Notes under the pieces: generated by a model
Told to the model about the DNA's origin: nothing
The model's input: the letters and a program-made list of their open reading frames with translations, nothing else
Database searches by the model: none
Origin: GCA-2725625 sp964574215
GTDB taxonomy: Bacteria; Pseudomonadota; Alphaproteobacteria; Rhodospirillales; UBA2165
Direction of reading: 5' to 3'
Length of the DNA stretch: 39,660 nt
NCBI GenBank assembly: GCA_964574215.1
Contig: CAZNLR010000046.1
Span: 1 to 39,660 of the forward strand
Shown here: positions 32,363 to 39,660 of the stretch, piece after piece
Position numbering within the stretch: the first letter of the stretch is position 1
Layout of the letters: every line of letters starts with the position of its first letter
Program-made: the position numbers and the translations under genes

Positions 32363-32982
32363 AGGTGATCCTTGATTTTGATGGCGATGGCTTCGGCCGT
32401 CATGCCGTGGCTGAAAAAGGTCTCGAACTTGCCGTTGGGCCGCATCAGGTAACTCACCGCCGAATGGTCCATCAGATAATCCTCGGGGTCTTCCTTGTTC
32501 TCCTGCGCCTTGGCGGCGTAGATGCGGTAGATTTTTTTCACCTGGTCAATCTGGGGCCGTGTGCCGGTGAGGCCGACGAAGCTGGGATGAAAATGTTCCA
32601 GATAGGATTTTAAATCCTCCGGCCTATCCCGCTCGGGATCGACGGTGACGAAAATCGGCTGAATTTTCTTGGCTTCGTCACCCAACAGATCGAGCGCTTC
32701 GGACAGGGTGGTCAGGGTTGTCGGGCAAACATCCGGGCAATAGGTGTAGCCGAAAAACAGAATCGTATATTTGCCGTGAAAATCCGTATCCTTGACTTCC
32801 TTGCCGGTATGATCGGTCAGGGTGAATGCGCCCCCGATGGCGGGCTTGACGGATTTGGATGTCACCCTTGCCGGTTTCCCGGAGCCCAGACGCTTCTGAT
32901 CCTCGAAATATTTCAAACCGGCGCCCATCAACACGACGATGACCGCCAGGGCCAGATACAGATAAATGCGTTTGATGGGCAT
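32359..32982 (-). CDS. SCO1/SenC family copper chaperone-like protein
   Basis: A 207-residue membrane-anchored thioredoxin-fold protein (N-terminal helix LYLALAVIVVLMGAGL). It contains the copper/redox motif CPDVC (C82, C86) and the conserved His in MDHS (H173), which together bind Cu for cytochrome oxidase CuA assembly or serve a thiol redox role. The KYTILFFGYTYCPDVCP and IFVTVDPERDRPEDLKSYL segments are typical. GGGAGA precedes the ATG. Downstream YcgN overlaps by 4 bases; FolD ends 26 bases upstream. Confidence 0.9.
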   Translation of the reverse strand: MPIKRIYLYLALAVIVVLMGAGLKYFEDQKRLGSGKPARVTSKSVKPAIGGAFTLTDHTGKEVKDTDFHGKYTILFFGYTYCPDVCPTTLTTLSEALDLLGDEAKKIQPIFVTVDPERDRPEDLKSYLEHFHPSFVGLTGTRPQIDQVKKIYRIYAAKAQENKEDPEDYLMDHSAVSYLMRPNGKFETFFSHGMTAEAIAIKIKDHL

Positions 32983-33008
32983 GCGAATATCTCCCGGGAT
33001 AATTCTCT

Positions 33009-33902
33009 CTAAACGTCCGGCTCTTCCAAGTCATTTTGAGCGCAAGCGGCGGTGACCGTGTTCTGCAACAGGCAGGCGATGGTCATGGGTCCGACGCCGC
33101 CCGGCACGGGTGTGATGGCACCGGCAACTATTTTGGCTTCCTCGAAGTCGACGTCTCCCGCCAGCTTCGATTTTCCTTCTTCATTGGGCGGCAGACGGTT
33201 CATGCCCACATCAATGACAATCGCCCCGTCCTTGATCCAATCGCCTTTGACCATATTAGCACGTCCGACGGCAGCGACCAGGATATCGGCGCGCCTCGCC
33301 TCGCCGGGCAAATCCTCTGTCCGGGAATGGGCGATGGTGACGGTGCAATGCTCCCGCAGCAGCAGTGCCGCCATGGGCTTGCCGACGATGTTGGAGCGCC
33401 CGATCACCAGAGCCCGCTTGCCGGACAAATCGTCGCCCAGCTGATCCTTGATCATCATCAGACAGCCCAGGGGCGTACAAGGCACCAGGCCGGGCGACCC
33501 GGTGGCCAGCTTGCCCGCATTGTAAATGTGAAATCCGTCGACATCCTTGGCCGGATCGATTTTGGCCAGGACGGCCTGCTCGTCGATCTGATCGGGCAGC
33601 GGCAACTGCACCAGAATGCCGTGAACGTCGGGATCGGAGTTCAAGCCTTCGATCAGGGTCAGCAGTTCCTTTTGCGATGTTTCCACCGGCAGGCGGTGTT
33701 CGAAGCTTTTCATGCCCGCTTCGACAGTCATTTTGTTTTTGCTGCGGACGTAAATTTGACTGGCGGGATCCTCGCCCACCAGGACCACCGCCAAGCCGGG
33801 CGTCAAGTTGTGATCGTTCTTCAATTCCTTAACTTGATCGGCGACCCGATTGCGCAACTTTTCGGCAAACACCTTGCCATCGATGATTTTTCCGTCAGCC
33901 AT
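33009..33902 (-). CDS. folD: Bifunctional methylenetetrahydrofolate dehydrogenase / cyclohydrolase
   Basis: A 297-residue enzyme interconverting 5,10-methylene- and 10-formyl-tetrahydrofolate in one-carbon metabolism. Landmarks are GLAVVLVGEDPASQIYVRSKNKM (catalytic Tyr and Lys), GILVQLPLPDQIDE, the nucleotide fold ALVIGRSNIVGKPMAALLL and ending PVPGGVGPMTIACLLQNT. Start at ATG 33902 has GGGGGAA 6 bases upstream; the frame extends to 33926 but that would overlap the DUF167 gene more. Overlap with the DUF167 stop is 8 bases. Confidence 0.95.
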   Translation of the reverse strand: MADGKIIDGKVFAEKLRNRVADQVKELKNDHNLTPGLAVVLVGEDPASQIYVRSKNKMTVEAGMKSFEHRLPVETSQKELLTLIEGLNSDPDVHGILVQLPLPDQIDEQAVLAKIDPAKDVDGFHIYNAGKLATGSPGLVPCTPLGCLMMIKDQLGDDLSGKRALVIGRSNIVGKPMAALLLREHCTVTIAHSRTEDLPGEARRADILVAAVGRANMVKGDWIKDGAIVIDVGMNRLPPNEEGKSKLAGDVDFEEAKIVAGAITPVPGGVGPMTIACLLQNTVTAACAQNDLEEPDV

Positions 33903-34251
33903 CAAATTCCCCCAATCTATCGTCAATCCAGGCTGCTAATTTCGCCTGCACCATATCCATATCGCCGCCGATCTCAATCATTTTTCTTCGGTCCTTTGTA
34001 CCTTGAATTATGGACAAGGAGGATTTGGGCAGCTTCCATTCCTTGGCCAGTAATTTGATCAAGGCTCCGTTGGCTTTGCCGCCCTCGGGAACGGCGGTAA
34101 CCGAAACCTTCATATAGAGGCTGCCGTCCCCGTCCACTGCCGTCCCGGCGATATTGTTCCGTTTTGCTTTCGGCGTGAGACGGAGATTAATCCTGATCGA
34201 CCCGTTTTTCTGCCGCTGCAGCAATTTCGCGCTAGACGAGAGCGCCGCCAT
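33895..34251 (-). CDS. DUF167 (YggU) family protein
   Basis: A 118-residue protein with the DUF167 fold: INLRLTPKAKRNNI near the start, then LYMKVSVTAVPEGGKANGALIKLLAKEWKLPKSSLSIIQGTKDRRKMIEI, which is the signature (PEGGKAN ... KS.l.ii.G...R.K...I). Function unknown. ATG 34251 lies inside the 3' end of yggT (20-base overlap) and the stop overlaps folD by 8 bases, so translational coupling is likely. Confidence 0.88.
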   Translation of the reverse strand: MAALSSSAKLLQRQKNGSIRINLRLTPKAKRNNIAGTAVDGDGSLYMKVSVTAVPEGGKANGALIKLLAKEWKLPKSSLSIIQGTKDRRKMIEIGGDMDMVQAKLAAWIDDRLGEFDG

Positions 34252-34519
34252 ATTCCCGGAGGAGATTGCGTGCGAACACCAGCAGCAGGATCAAAACCAC
34301 CGGCGAAACATCGATGCCGCCCAAATCGGGTATAAACCGCCGGATGGGCCGCATGGCCGGTTCGGTGATGCGGTAAAGAAAGTCATAGACCGTATAGACG
34401 AACCGGTTTTGAGTGTTGATCACGTTGAAGGAGATCAACCAGCTCATGACAACGGATATGATCAGGCACCACATATAAATGCCGATTACCGTATCGATGA
34501 GAACAAGCAGAGAATTCAT
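34232..34519 (-). CDS. YggT family membrane protein
   Basis: A 95-residue inner-membrane protein with two hydrophobic regions (VLIDTVIGIYMWCLIISVVMSWLI and DVSPVVLILLLVFARNLL). Between them is a conserved RITEPAMRPIRRFIPDLGGID loop, as in the YggT family, which has been linked to cell division and osmotic stress but has no settled function. ATG 34519 is favoured because GGGA stands 5-6 bases before it and the product matches the usual start (MNSLLVLIDTV); a frame from 34552 is less likely. First gene of the operon through folD. Confidence 0.88.
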   Translation of the reverse strand: MNSLLVLIDTVIGIYMWCLIISVVMSWLISFNVINTQNRFVYTVYDFLYRITEPAMRPIRRFIPDLGGIDVSPVVLILLLVFARNLLREYGGALV

Positions 34520-34664
34520 AAAATCCCGGACCAAAGTTATTTCACGAAGCACATATTTGGCGAAACCCTAACGGCAGGTTGCTCTTGAGGCAAGTCCCCT
34601 TAGAAAAGGACGTGATATCGGGCGAAAAGGCCCAAAAAAGTACCTGCCGCACCGACCGCAGGCC

Positions 34665-34693
34665 TTGACAGATCAAAGGCCGCGCCACATTAT
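34665..34693 (+). promoter_or_regulatory. Sigma-70 promoter of tRNA-Ala
   Basis: TTGACA (34665-34670) and CATTAT (34688-34693) with a 17-base spacer, followed by a GC-rich discriminator (CCGCGCC), as at stringently controlled stable-RNA promoters. The start would be near 34700, about 49 bases before the mature tRNA. Confidence 0.7.
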
Positions 34694-34703
34694 CCGCGCC
34701 TTC

Positions 34704-34739
34704 AAATATCTTGGCAAATATCTTGGCAAATATCTTGGC
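34704..34739 (+). repeat. Three perfect 12-bp tandem repeats in the pre-tRNA leader
   Basis: AAATATCTTGGC is repeated three times without gap, ending 9 bases before the mature tRNA-Ala. It lies between the predicted transcription start and the tRNA, so it would be in the 5' leader removed by RNase P. Confidence 0.9.
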
Positions 34740-34748
34740 AAAATATGT

Positions 34749-34824
<76 letters not shown>

Positions 34825-35229
34825 ATTTTCTCCCACAATTTTCCATTCCGGATGATATCGGTCAATGAATTTTTCGGCGATTTTGTGGTACGATGAAAAT
34901 TACCGGAAAATAGAGCTTGGCTTGGTAAGAGCTTGGTGATCTCAAACCCTCGTCTAGCAGGTTTTGAGCCCGCCGACGCGATGTTACGTTGGAGTGTCTG
35001 ATCGAGCGCAGCCGAGAACGTCAGTTCTGGATTCCGACGCGATTGCAAACCGGTCAGAACGCATACTGCGCGCGAGTATATAACGCCGCTGCCATTCATT
35101 GCTTGTGCGGGCTTAGATCCCAAGCGGAAAAAGCTTCAGAGTCCATAACAGACTCCGGTTCTGGTGGTGACGGCTGCCGGAGCGAAAAGCGGGATACCAA
35201 GTCCACTTTAAAGATGAAAGGAGCCTATC
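34825..35229. other. 405-base gene-free stretch after tRNA-Ala
   Basis: No credible gene on either strand. It holds a hairpin at 34941-34968 (CTCAAACCCT against AGGTTTTGAG, one mismatch, loop CGTCTAGC) and a short dyad at 35135-35153 region (GAGTC / GACTC). Neither has a T-run. The last 100 bases are probably the leader of the CBS gene, ending in AAAGGAG before its ATG. Confidence 0.5.
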
Positions 35230-35661
35230 ATGCATGTATCGGAAATTATGAAAAGAAAGGCTGGTCAGGTTGTCACTGTGCGACCCGACTTGGATTTGGC
35301 GCGGGCAATTGAGACATTGGTTTCAAACAAAATCGGCGCCGCGCCGGTATGTGAACCGGGAGGCGCCATCATTGGGCTTCTTACCGAACGGGACATCTTG
35401 CACGGGATTGCCGGGCACGGAACAAACATTCTGGACATGCATGTAAAGGATGTTATGACCAGTAAAGTTCATTACTGCACGCCGGAGGATAACTACAAGC
35501 ACGTCATGAGCGTCATGACCCTCAAGCATGTTCGTCACCTTTTGGTGATGGTCGACGACCAGCTTGCGGACATCGTCAGCATCGGCGATGTGGTCAGACA
35601 TCGCATGGAAGAATCACAGTTGGAGGTGGATGTACTCAGAGACTACGCCCGAAGTCACTGA
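35230..35661 (+). CDS. CBS-domain pair protein
   Basis: A 143-residue protein consisting of two CBS domains (about 8-62: VVTVRPDLDLARAIETLVSNKIGAAPVCEPGGAIIGLLTERDIL; and 73-130: VMTSKVHYCTPEDNYKHVMSVMTLKHVRHLLVMVDDQLADIVSIGDVVRH). Stand-alone CBS pairs bind adenine nucleotides and act as energy or redox sensors on partner enzymes; the partner is not apparent. The second domain has the usual GDVVRHRMEE end. AAAGGAG lies 8 bases before the ATG. Confidence 0.9.
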   Translation: MHVSEIMKRKAGQVVTVRPDLDLARAIETLVSNKIGAAPVCEPGGAIIGLLTERDILHGIAGHGTNILDMHVKDVMTSKVHYCTPEDNYKHVMSVMTLKHVRHLLVMVDDQLADIVSIGDVVRHRMEESQLEVDVLRDYARSH

Positions 35662-35678
35662 CCGTAAAAGCCGGTTTT

Positions 35679-35702
35679 GGGCCCTATTTCGGGCCCTATT
35701 TC
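35679..35702 (+). repeat. 12-bp tandem duplication
   Basis: GGGCCCTATTTC occurs twice in direct succession, 17 bases after the CBS gene stop. The rest of the 294-base gap to the MFS gene shows nothing else I can identify. Confidence 0.85.
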
Positions 35703-35955
35703 AGGCAATGCCACAACGTCTATCGCTTGCTTTTGTTGCGCTTGTGAAAACGTTCGCGCGGCGACGGACGCCGCTCAAATGGAAAACCGGCGTGAATTCT
35801 ATTTTACTCATATAAATGTTTGATTTCAAAGAGTTGTTGGGTTAATTGCGGTGTTTGAGAAGATTAAGGCGCTTAGTTCCAATCGGTAAATTGTTCGGCG
35901 CTTCGATATTAAGAAAATCATAGAGTTAGTATAAATTCGTACGGAGCGCCTATCC

Positions 35956-37341
35956 ATGCAGACAGATCGTACCCCCAACCGGTGGTTGGTTGTCCTGGGA
36001 TCAATTCTCATCCAACTCAGCCTGGGCGCCATTTATGCCTGGTCGGTCTTTACCCCGGCTCTCAAAGCCGCCGGTTGGAGCAAAATGGATACCCAGATCG
36101 TCTTTGCCGTCGGGTTGGCGTCCTTTGCCTTGGTTATGGTCTTTGCCGGCCCCGCCATGGCCAAACTGGGACCCCGCAAACTGGTGGCGGCGGGCGGTCT
36201 GACCCTCGGCGCCGGTTATGCCCTGGCCGGTCTTTCCGGTGGCACGGATTTCTGGACCGTATGTCTGGGAATCGGCGTCATCGGCGGCGCCGGGATCGGC
36301 ATGGGATACGTTGTGCCGATCGCCGTCGGTATGCGTTGGTTTCCCGACAAGAAAGGTATGATTACCGGACTGGCCGTGGCCGGATTCGGGTTCGGCGCCA
36401 TGGGTTGGGTCAAAATGGCCGGCGCCTGGGGACATTTGATCGACCTGTATGGACTGTCCTCGACGTTTCTTATCTATGGAGGCGCCTTTGCCGCCTTGAC
36501 CCTGATCGGCAGCGTTTGGATGACCATGCCGCCCAAAAACTGGATACCCGATGGTTTTGTGGCCACGGCCCTGGCGGCGACCAAGGGACGGGAAAATTTC
36601 ACGCTGATGGAAATGCTGAGAACGCCTCAATTTTATTTGGTCTTTCTTACCTTTGCCGTCAGCGCGGGCGCCGGTCTGATGTCCATCGGCCTGATGAAAC
36701 TCTATCCCATGGAAGCTTTGCAGGCAGCCGGTTACGGCCCGGTGGAGGCGAGCGCCATCGCGGGCACCGCCATGGCGGTGTTTTTCAGTCTCGCCAACGG
36801 GGTCGGGCGCATTGCCTGGGGAATTATCAGCGATAAGATCGGCCGGCGGCGCTCGGTGGTGGTGATGACCATGACCCAGGCGGTAATCCTGTTCGCCTTC
36901 ACCAGCATGGCCGGAAGCGAGTATCTGCTCTATCTGGGTGCCCTGCTGATCGGTTTTAATTTCGGCGGTAATTTCGCCCTGTTCCCGACACTGACCGCCG
37001 ATATTTTCGGCAACGACCGGGTTGGTCAGAACTATCCTTTTATCTTCCTGTCCTATGGTGTGGGCGGTATCGCCGGACCTTTGCTGGGCGGAATGCTGGG
37101 CGATCTGGGCAACTTCCCCATGGCGTTTTCCATTTGTGCCGGCGCCTGTCTGGCGGGCGCGATTTGTATACTTCTGGTTCACCATCCCGACCACGACGAG
37201 GCAATCCGGCCCGCCAGTGTCCACGGTTTCCTGCACCAGATGCATTTTGATCATTTGGAGGAAGTGATCGAGTATGCGCTTCATCCGGACCACTTTCAAA
37301 GAGTGGCCGCCGAGGACATAAAAAAGAAACGTGACGGCTAA
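35956..37341 (+). CDS. MFS transporter, OFA (oxalate/formate antiporter) family
   Basis: A 461-residue, twelve-helix major facilitator protein. The OFA hallmarks are the N-terminal SLGAIYAWSVFTPALKAAGWSKMDTQIVFAVGL, the GGAGIGMGYVVPIAVGMRWFPDKKGMITGLAVAGFGFGAM stretch and the ISDKIGRRRSVVVMT loop in the second half. Family members exchange carboxylates such as oxalate/formate; the real substrate here is open. The last 60 residues are a cytosolic, His-rich tail (HHPDHDEAIRPASVHGFLHQMHFDHLEEVIEYALHPDHF), an unusual feature for the family. GGAG lies 9 bases before the ATG. Confidence 0.88.
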   Translation: MQTDRTPNRWLVVLGSILIQLSLGAIYAWSVFTPALKAAGWSKMDTQIVFAVGLASFALVMVFAGPAMAKLGPRKLVAAGGLTLGAGYALAGLSGGTDFWTVCLGIGVIGGAGIGMGYVVPIAVGMRWFPDKKGMITGLAVAGFGFGAMGWVKMAGAWGHLIDLYGLSSTFLIYGGAFAALTLIGSVWMTMPPKNWIPDGFVATALAATKGRENFTLMEMLRTPQFYLVFLTFAVSAGAGLMSIGLMKLYPMEALQAAGYGPVEASAIAGTAMAVFFSLANGVGRIAWGIISDKIGRRRSVVVMTMTQAVILFAFTSMAGSEYLLYLGALLIGFNFGGNFALFPTLTADIFGNDRVGQNYPFIFLSYGVGGIAGPLLGGMLGDLGNFPMAFSICAGACLAGAICILLVHHPDHDEAIRPASVHGFLHQMHFDHLEEVIEYALHPDHFQRVAAEDIKKKRDG

Positions 37342-37374
37342 CCAGAGCCGCTCTCAAGGCCGGCGATCTAACGC

Positions 37375-37722
37375 TTACAGAATCTCCAGCACCGATTCGG
37401 GAGGGCGGCCGATACGCACCTGACCATCCGCCACGACAATGGGCCGCTCGATCAGGATGGGGTTGGCCACCATGGCCTCGATCAGGGCCGCCCGGTCCAA
37501 GCCGGTATCGTCCAAGCCCAATTCCTTATAGGGTGCTTCTTTATTACGCATAAAATCTCGCGGTTCCAGCCCCAGCTTGGTGAGAAGCCCGTCCAGTGTG
37601 GCCGCGTCCGGCGGCGTTTTCAAATATTCGACGATAACCGTTTCGATCCCCCGTTCTTCCAACAATCCCAAAGTCTGGCGCGATTTACTGCAGCGCGGAT
37701 TATGATAGATGGTGACGGACAT
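37375..37722 (-). CDS. arsC: Arsenate reductase (glutaredoxin type)
   Basis: A 115-residue enzyme of the Spx/ArsC family that reduces arsenate to arsenite with glutathione and glutaredoxin. The catalytic cysteine is C11 in IYHNPRCSKSRQTLGLLEERG. Other expected residues follow: VEYLKTPP, MRNKEAPYKELG, and the anion-binding arginine in NPILIERPIVV. Length is normal for the glutaredoxin-linked type. It stands alone, 31 kb from the arsR/permease pair, converging with the MFS gene 33 bases away. Confidence 0.93.
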   Translation of the reverse strand: MSVTIYHNPRCSKSRQTLGLLEERGIETVIVEYLKTPPDAATLDGLLTKLGLEPRDFMRNKEAPYKELGLDDTGLDRAALIEAMVANPILIERPIVVADGQVRIGRPPESVLEIL

Positions 37723-37859
37723 TCCTTAGGTCTCCCGGGACGATTACGGCGAAGCTTTTTTTAGAGCCCATACAACGGCCAAGGTCAAGAGAGCGAATTT
37801 GAGAACTTGCGGGCATCCTGAAGACGGCTATAGTTTTGTCCAATAGGGAGAGAAAAATC

Positions 37860-38438
37860 ATGTCCGATACCAATGGCAAAATTCCACCGCCCGCGTTCAG
37901 CGAAGTCGTTTTGAAAACCATCCGGTTCGACGTTATGAAAGACTGGTATACGCGGGCGCTTGATCTGGAACCGTTTTTTATCAGACCGCGTCCCGAAAAG
38001 GTATCCTGGACCGGTGCGCAACAGGTCGCCTTTTTCCGGCTCAGGGGCGTCTACCCCTATACCCAGATGTTGGGCGTGTTCGAAGTGGACGGCACCGGCA
38101 ACCGTGCCGGGCCGGAACCGGGGCTTCATCATTTTCAATTATCACACAACAATTTGGATGAACTGTTCGACCGCTACGACCGCCTGAAAGCCGAAGGAAT
38201 TGTGCCGTTCGAAAAATGGAATCATGGGGTGATGACCAGTTTTTACTATGAGGACCCCGACGGCAACCAGGCCGAAATGACGTGCGTAAACTTTACCGAA
38301 GAAGCTGACTTTCACGCTTACTTCGCATCGGAAACTTATAAAAGGAATATCTCGGGCATTGCCATCGACGCCGATGATTATATCGCCCGTTACCGGGCCG
38401 GCACGCCGCAGGAGGAATTGGTGAAAATTCCCGTCTGA
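37860..38438 (+). CDS. VOC-superfamily (glyoxalase / extradiol-dioxygenase-like) protein
   Basis: A 192-residue protein with paired beta-alpha-beta-beta-beta modules. The normal metal triad is only partly kept: the first-strand position usually His is Glu (AFSEVVLKT), while His in GLHHFQLSHNNLDELFDRYDRL and Glu in DPDGNQAEMTCVNF are present. The layout resembles single-domain extradiol-dioxygenase relatives. The C-terminal tail (KRNISGIAIDADDYIARYRAGTPQEELVKIPV) is typical of a subfamily whose substrate I do not know. ATG 37860 has AGGGAGAG upstream; a longer frame from TTG 37836 is less likely. Confidence 0.75.
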   Translation: MSDTNGKIPPPAFSEVVLKTIRFDVMKDWYTRALDLEPFFIRPRPEKVSWTGAQQVAFFRLRGVYPYTQMLGVFEVDGTGNRAGPEPGLHHFQLSHNNLDELFDRYDRLKAEGIVPFEKWNHGVMTSFYYEDPDGNQAEMTCVNFTEEADFHAYFASETYKRNISGIAIDADDYIARYRAGTPQEELVKIPV

Positions 38439-38475
38439 TTTCGGGCGGTGCTTTTGTAGAGGTCTCGTGGGACAA

Positions 38476-39660
38476 CTAACCGACAGCTTCGTTCATGGCA
38501 TCGGAAACGACCTTCGCCAATTTGTATTTGGTGAACGGCTTGCTGAGAACCGGACACATAAGCTCATTGTCGGCCGTTCGAAGAACGTCGCTTTTCGCAT
38601 AGCCTGTCATTAACAGCGCTTTGGCCGACGGATTGCTTGCCTTGATTTCCTGGATCAGCTTTGGCCCCGATCGGTTATCGGGAAGTACGACATCCGATAA
38701 AACGAGGTCGATATTCCCGCTCAAACTCAGCGCATGTTTTCCGTCACCGCCGTCGATAACCTCGTAACCGAGATTTTTCAGCTGCTCGATGGTGATATCC
38801 CTGACGTCGGGTTCGTCCTCAATTACCAAAATCTTCTCCCCGTTCCCCAGAGCAATGGCGCTATCCTCCGATTTCTCCGATCCGGCGGTAAAATCCACCT
38901 GTTTATCGGGGGGCAGATAGAGAGTCACTTTGGTGCGAACGCCGGGTTCGCTTTCCACGTCCACGAAGCCACCGGTTTGCAGCACAAACCCATAGACCAT
39001 GCTCAGGCCGAGGCCCGATCCCTTGCCCACATCTTTGGTGGTAAAAAAAGGATCGATGATTTTATCCAGGTGATTTTTTTGTATGCCCATGCCGGTATCT
39101 TCAACCGTAATCGTCACATAGTCGCCGGCTTTCAAGTTCGGTTTGCGTATCTGATGAACGGGGCTGACGATAACGTTAGCGCACTCGATAGATAACCACC
39201 CGCCCGCCTTCATGGCGTCGCGTGAGTTCAGCACGAGATTAAGCAAGGAGTTTTCCAGCTGGCTTTGATCGATCATAACCGGCCACAAATGGGTGGCAAT
39301 TTTCCAATCGACGGTAATTTCATCCGGCAATGTCCGTGTGACCGTCGCCCTTAAATCTTCAAGCAAATTTCCCACATGGGTAATTTCCGGGGCCAGATGT
39401 TGCTGCCGGGTGAATGACAAGAGACGTTTAGTCAGTTCGGCGCCTTTGAGGATGGCGCTTTTGACGACGATGGCGTTTTCTTTGATGGTTTCATTATCGG
39501 CCTCTTCCTCGATATGCTCGACATTTCCGAGAGCGGCACTGAGCAAATTATTAAAATCGTGGGCGATGCCGCTCGACAATTGGCCGATAGCCTCCATTTT
39601 TTGAGATTGACGCAAATGGGCCTCGCGGGATTTTTGTAATGAAATATCCTGCGCCGTTCC
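38476..39660 (-). CDS. Hybrid sensor histidine kinase, C-terminal part (5' end outside window)
   Basis: The frame is open to the right edge, so the sensor part is missing; its last visible segment (GTAQDISLQKSREAHLRQ) looks like the end of a PAS domain. Next come the H box (AIGQLSSGIAHDFNNLLSAALG), the N box (LENSLLNLVLNSRDAMKAGG), the G1/G2 boxes (VEDTGMGI, GKGSGLGLSMVYGFVLQTGG) and finally a receiver domain (ILVIEDEPDVR, LVLSDVVLP with the phosphoacceptor Asp, LLMTGYA, LSKPF). It autophosphorylates on the H-box His and passes the phosphate to its own receiver. The HDFNNLL form is common in alphaproteobacterial CckA-like and blue-light kinases. Confidence 0.9.
   Translation of the reverse strand, partial: GTAQDISLQKSREAHLRQSQKMEAIGQLSSGIAHDFNNLLSAALGNVEHIEEEADNETIKENAIVVKSAILKGAELTKRLLSFTRQQHLAPEITHVGNLLEDLRATVTRTLPDEITVDWKIATHLWPVMIDQSQLENSLLNLVLNSRDAMKAGGWLSIECANVIVSPVHQIRKPNLKAGDYVTITVEDTGMGIQKNHLDKIIDPFFTTKDVGKGSGLGLSMVYGFVLQTGGFVDVESEPGVRTKVTLYLPPDKQVDFTAGSEKSEDSAIALGNGEKILVIEDEPDVRDITIEQLKNLGYEVIDGGDGKHALSLSGNIDLVLSDVVLPDNRSGPKLIQEIKASNPSAKALLMTGYAKSDVLRTADNELMCPVLSKPFTKYKLAKVVSDAMNEAVG

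Noticed and set aside
33036..34058. Plus-strand 340-residue frame opposite folD
   Set aside because: Antisense shadow; folD and DUF167 motifs are intact on the minus strand.
34704..34739. CRISPR-like repeats
   Set aside because: The units are only 12 bases and directly adjacent without spacers, so this is a simple tandem repeat.
36001..37299. Minus-strand 432-residue frame opposite the MFS transporter
   Set aside because: Antisense shadow; composition (Gly, His, Gln-rich) is typical of reverse reading of membrane-protein codons.

Overview
The window looks like alphaproteobacterial chromosome, possibly from a Rhodospirillales-type organism. The support is indirect: a small heat-shock gene preceded by a ROSE-type RNA thermometer and a sigma-32 promoter of the CTTG-N18-CTACAT kind, an MmcB-family protein, GPxRR motifs behind a receiver domain, a class II DAHP synthase, and the familiar YcgN / SCO / FolD / DUF167 / YggT neighbourhood. 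Most of the window is GC-rich with dense, short-spaced genes. The first ~0.95 kb is visibly AT-rich and is the 3' end of a large serine recombinase gene, i.e. the edge of an integrated element lying mostly to the left.

Layout. 1-3.3 kb: recombinase tail reading in frame into a DUF4336 gene, an unrecognised secreted or anchored protein, a truncated cytochrome c and a Spy/CpxP-like periplasmic protein. 3.5-11.4 kb: glutathione reductase, an ArsP-type permease with its ArsR regulator and operator, class II DAHP synthase, bacteriohemerythrin, a conserved unknown, and glutamine-dependent NAD synthase ending in a very long hairpin terminator. 11.4-17 kb: a cytosolic-looking reductive-dehalogenase-family protein, an FAD-linked D-lactate/glycolate dehydrogenase-type oxidase, a lipoprotein and two tandem EamA/DMT exporters. 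17-20.8 kb: thermoregulated Hsp20, a coiled-coil periplasmic protein, two cytochromes c, and a peroxiredoxin-like gene with an in-frame TGA exactly where the family has its first active-site cysteine. I read that gene as a selenoprotein.

20.8-34.5 kb: a minus-strand run (ChaC-like gamma-glutamylcyclotransferase, SMP-30 family, unknown, MscS), a divergent sulfatase, a degenerate receiver fused to pentapeptide repeats, a TPR O-GlcNAc-transferase-like protein overlapping a YjbQ gene, MmcB, a broken AraC/Ada-type methyltransferase gene, and a tightly overlapped minus-strand operon (YggT, DUF167, FolD, SCO, YcgN, YgjP metallopeptidase). 34.6-39.7 kb: tRNA-Ala(CGC) with its promoter and a triplicated 12-bp leader repeat, a CBS-pair protein, an OFA-type MFS transporter, ArsC, a VOC protein, and the C-terminal part of a hybrid histidine kinase running off the right edge.

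Functional threads: thiol/selenol redox (Gor, ChaC, Sec peroxiredoxin-like protein, ArsC, SCO), arsenic handling (ArsR/ArsP and, separately, ArsC), small c-type cytochromes with metal-binding features, and stress response (Hsp20, MscS). The most noteworthy items are the unannotated-looking selenoprotein, the ROSE thermometer, the RdhA-like protein, the pseudo-receiver/pentapeptide fusion, and three decayed or rearranged genes (recombinase-DUF4336 fusion, truncated cytochrome, ada-like pseudogene). All assignments come from reading the sequence; no database search was run.
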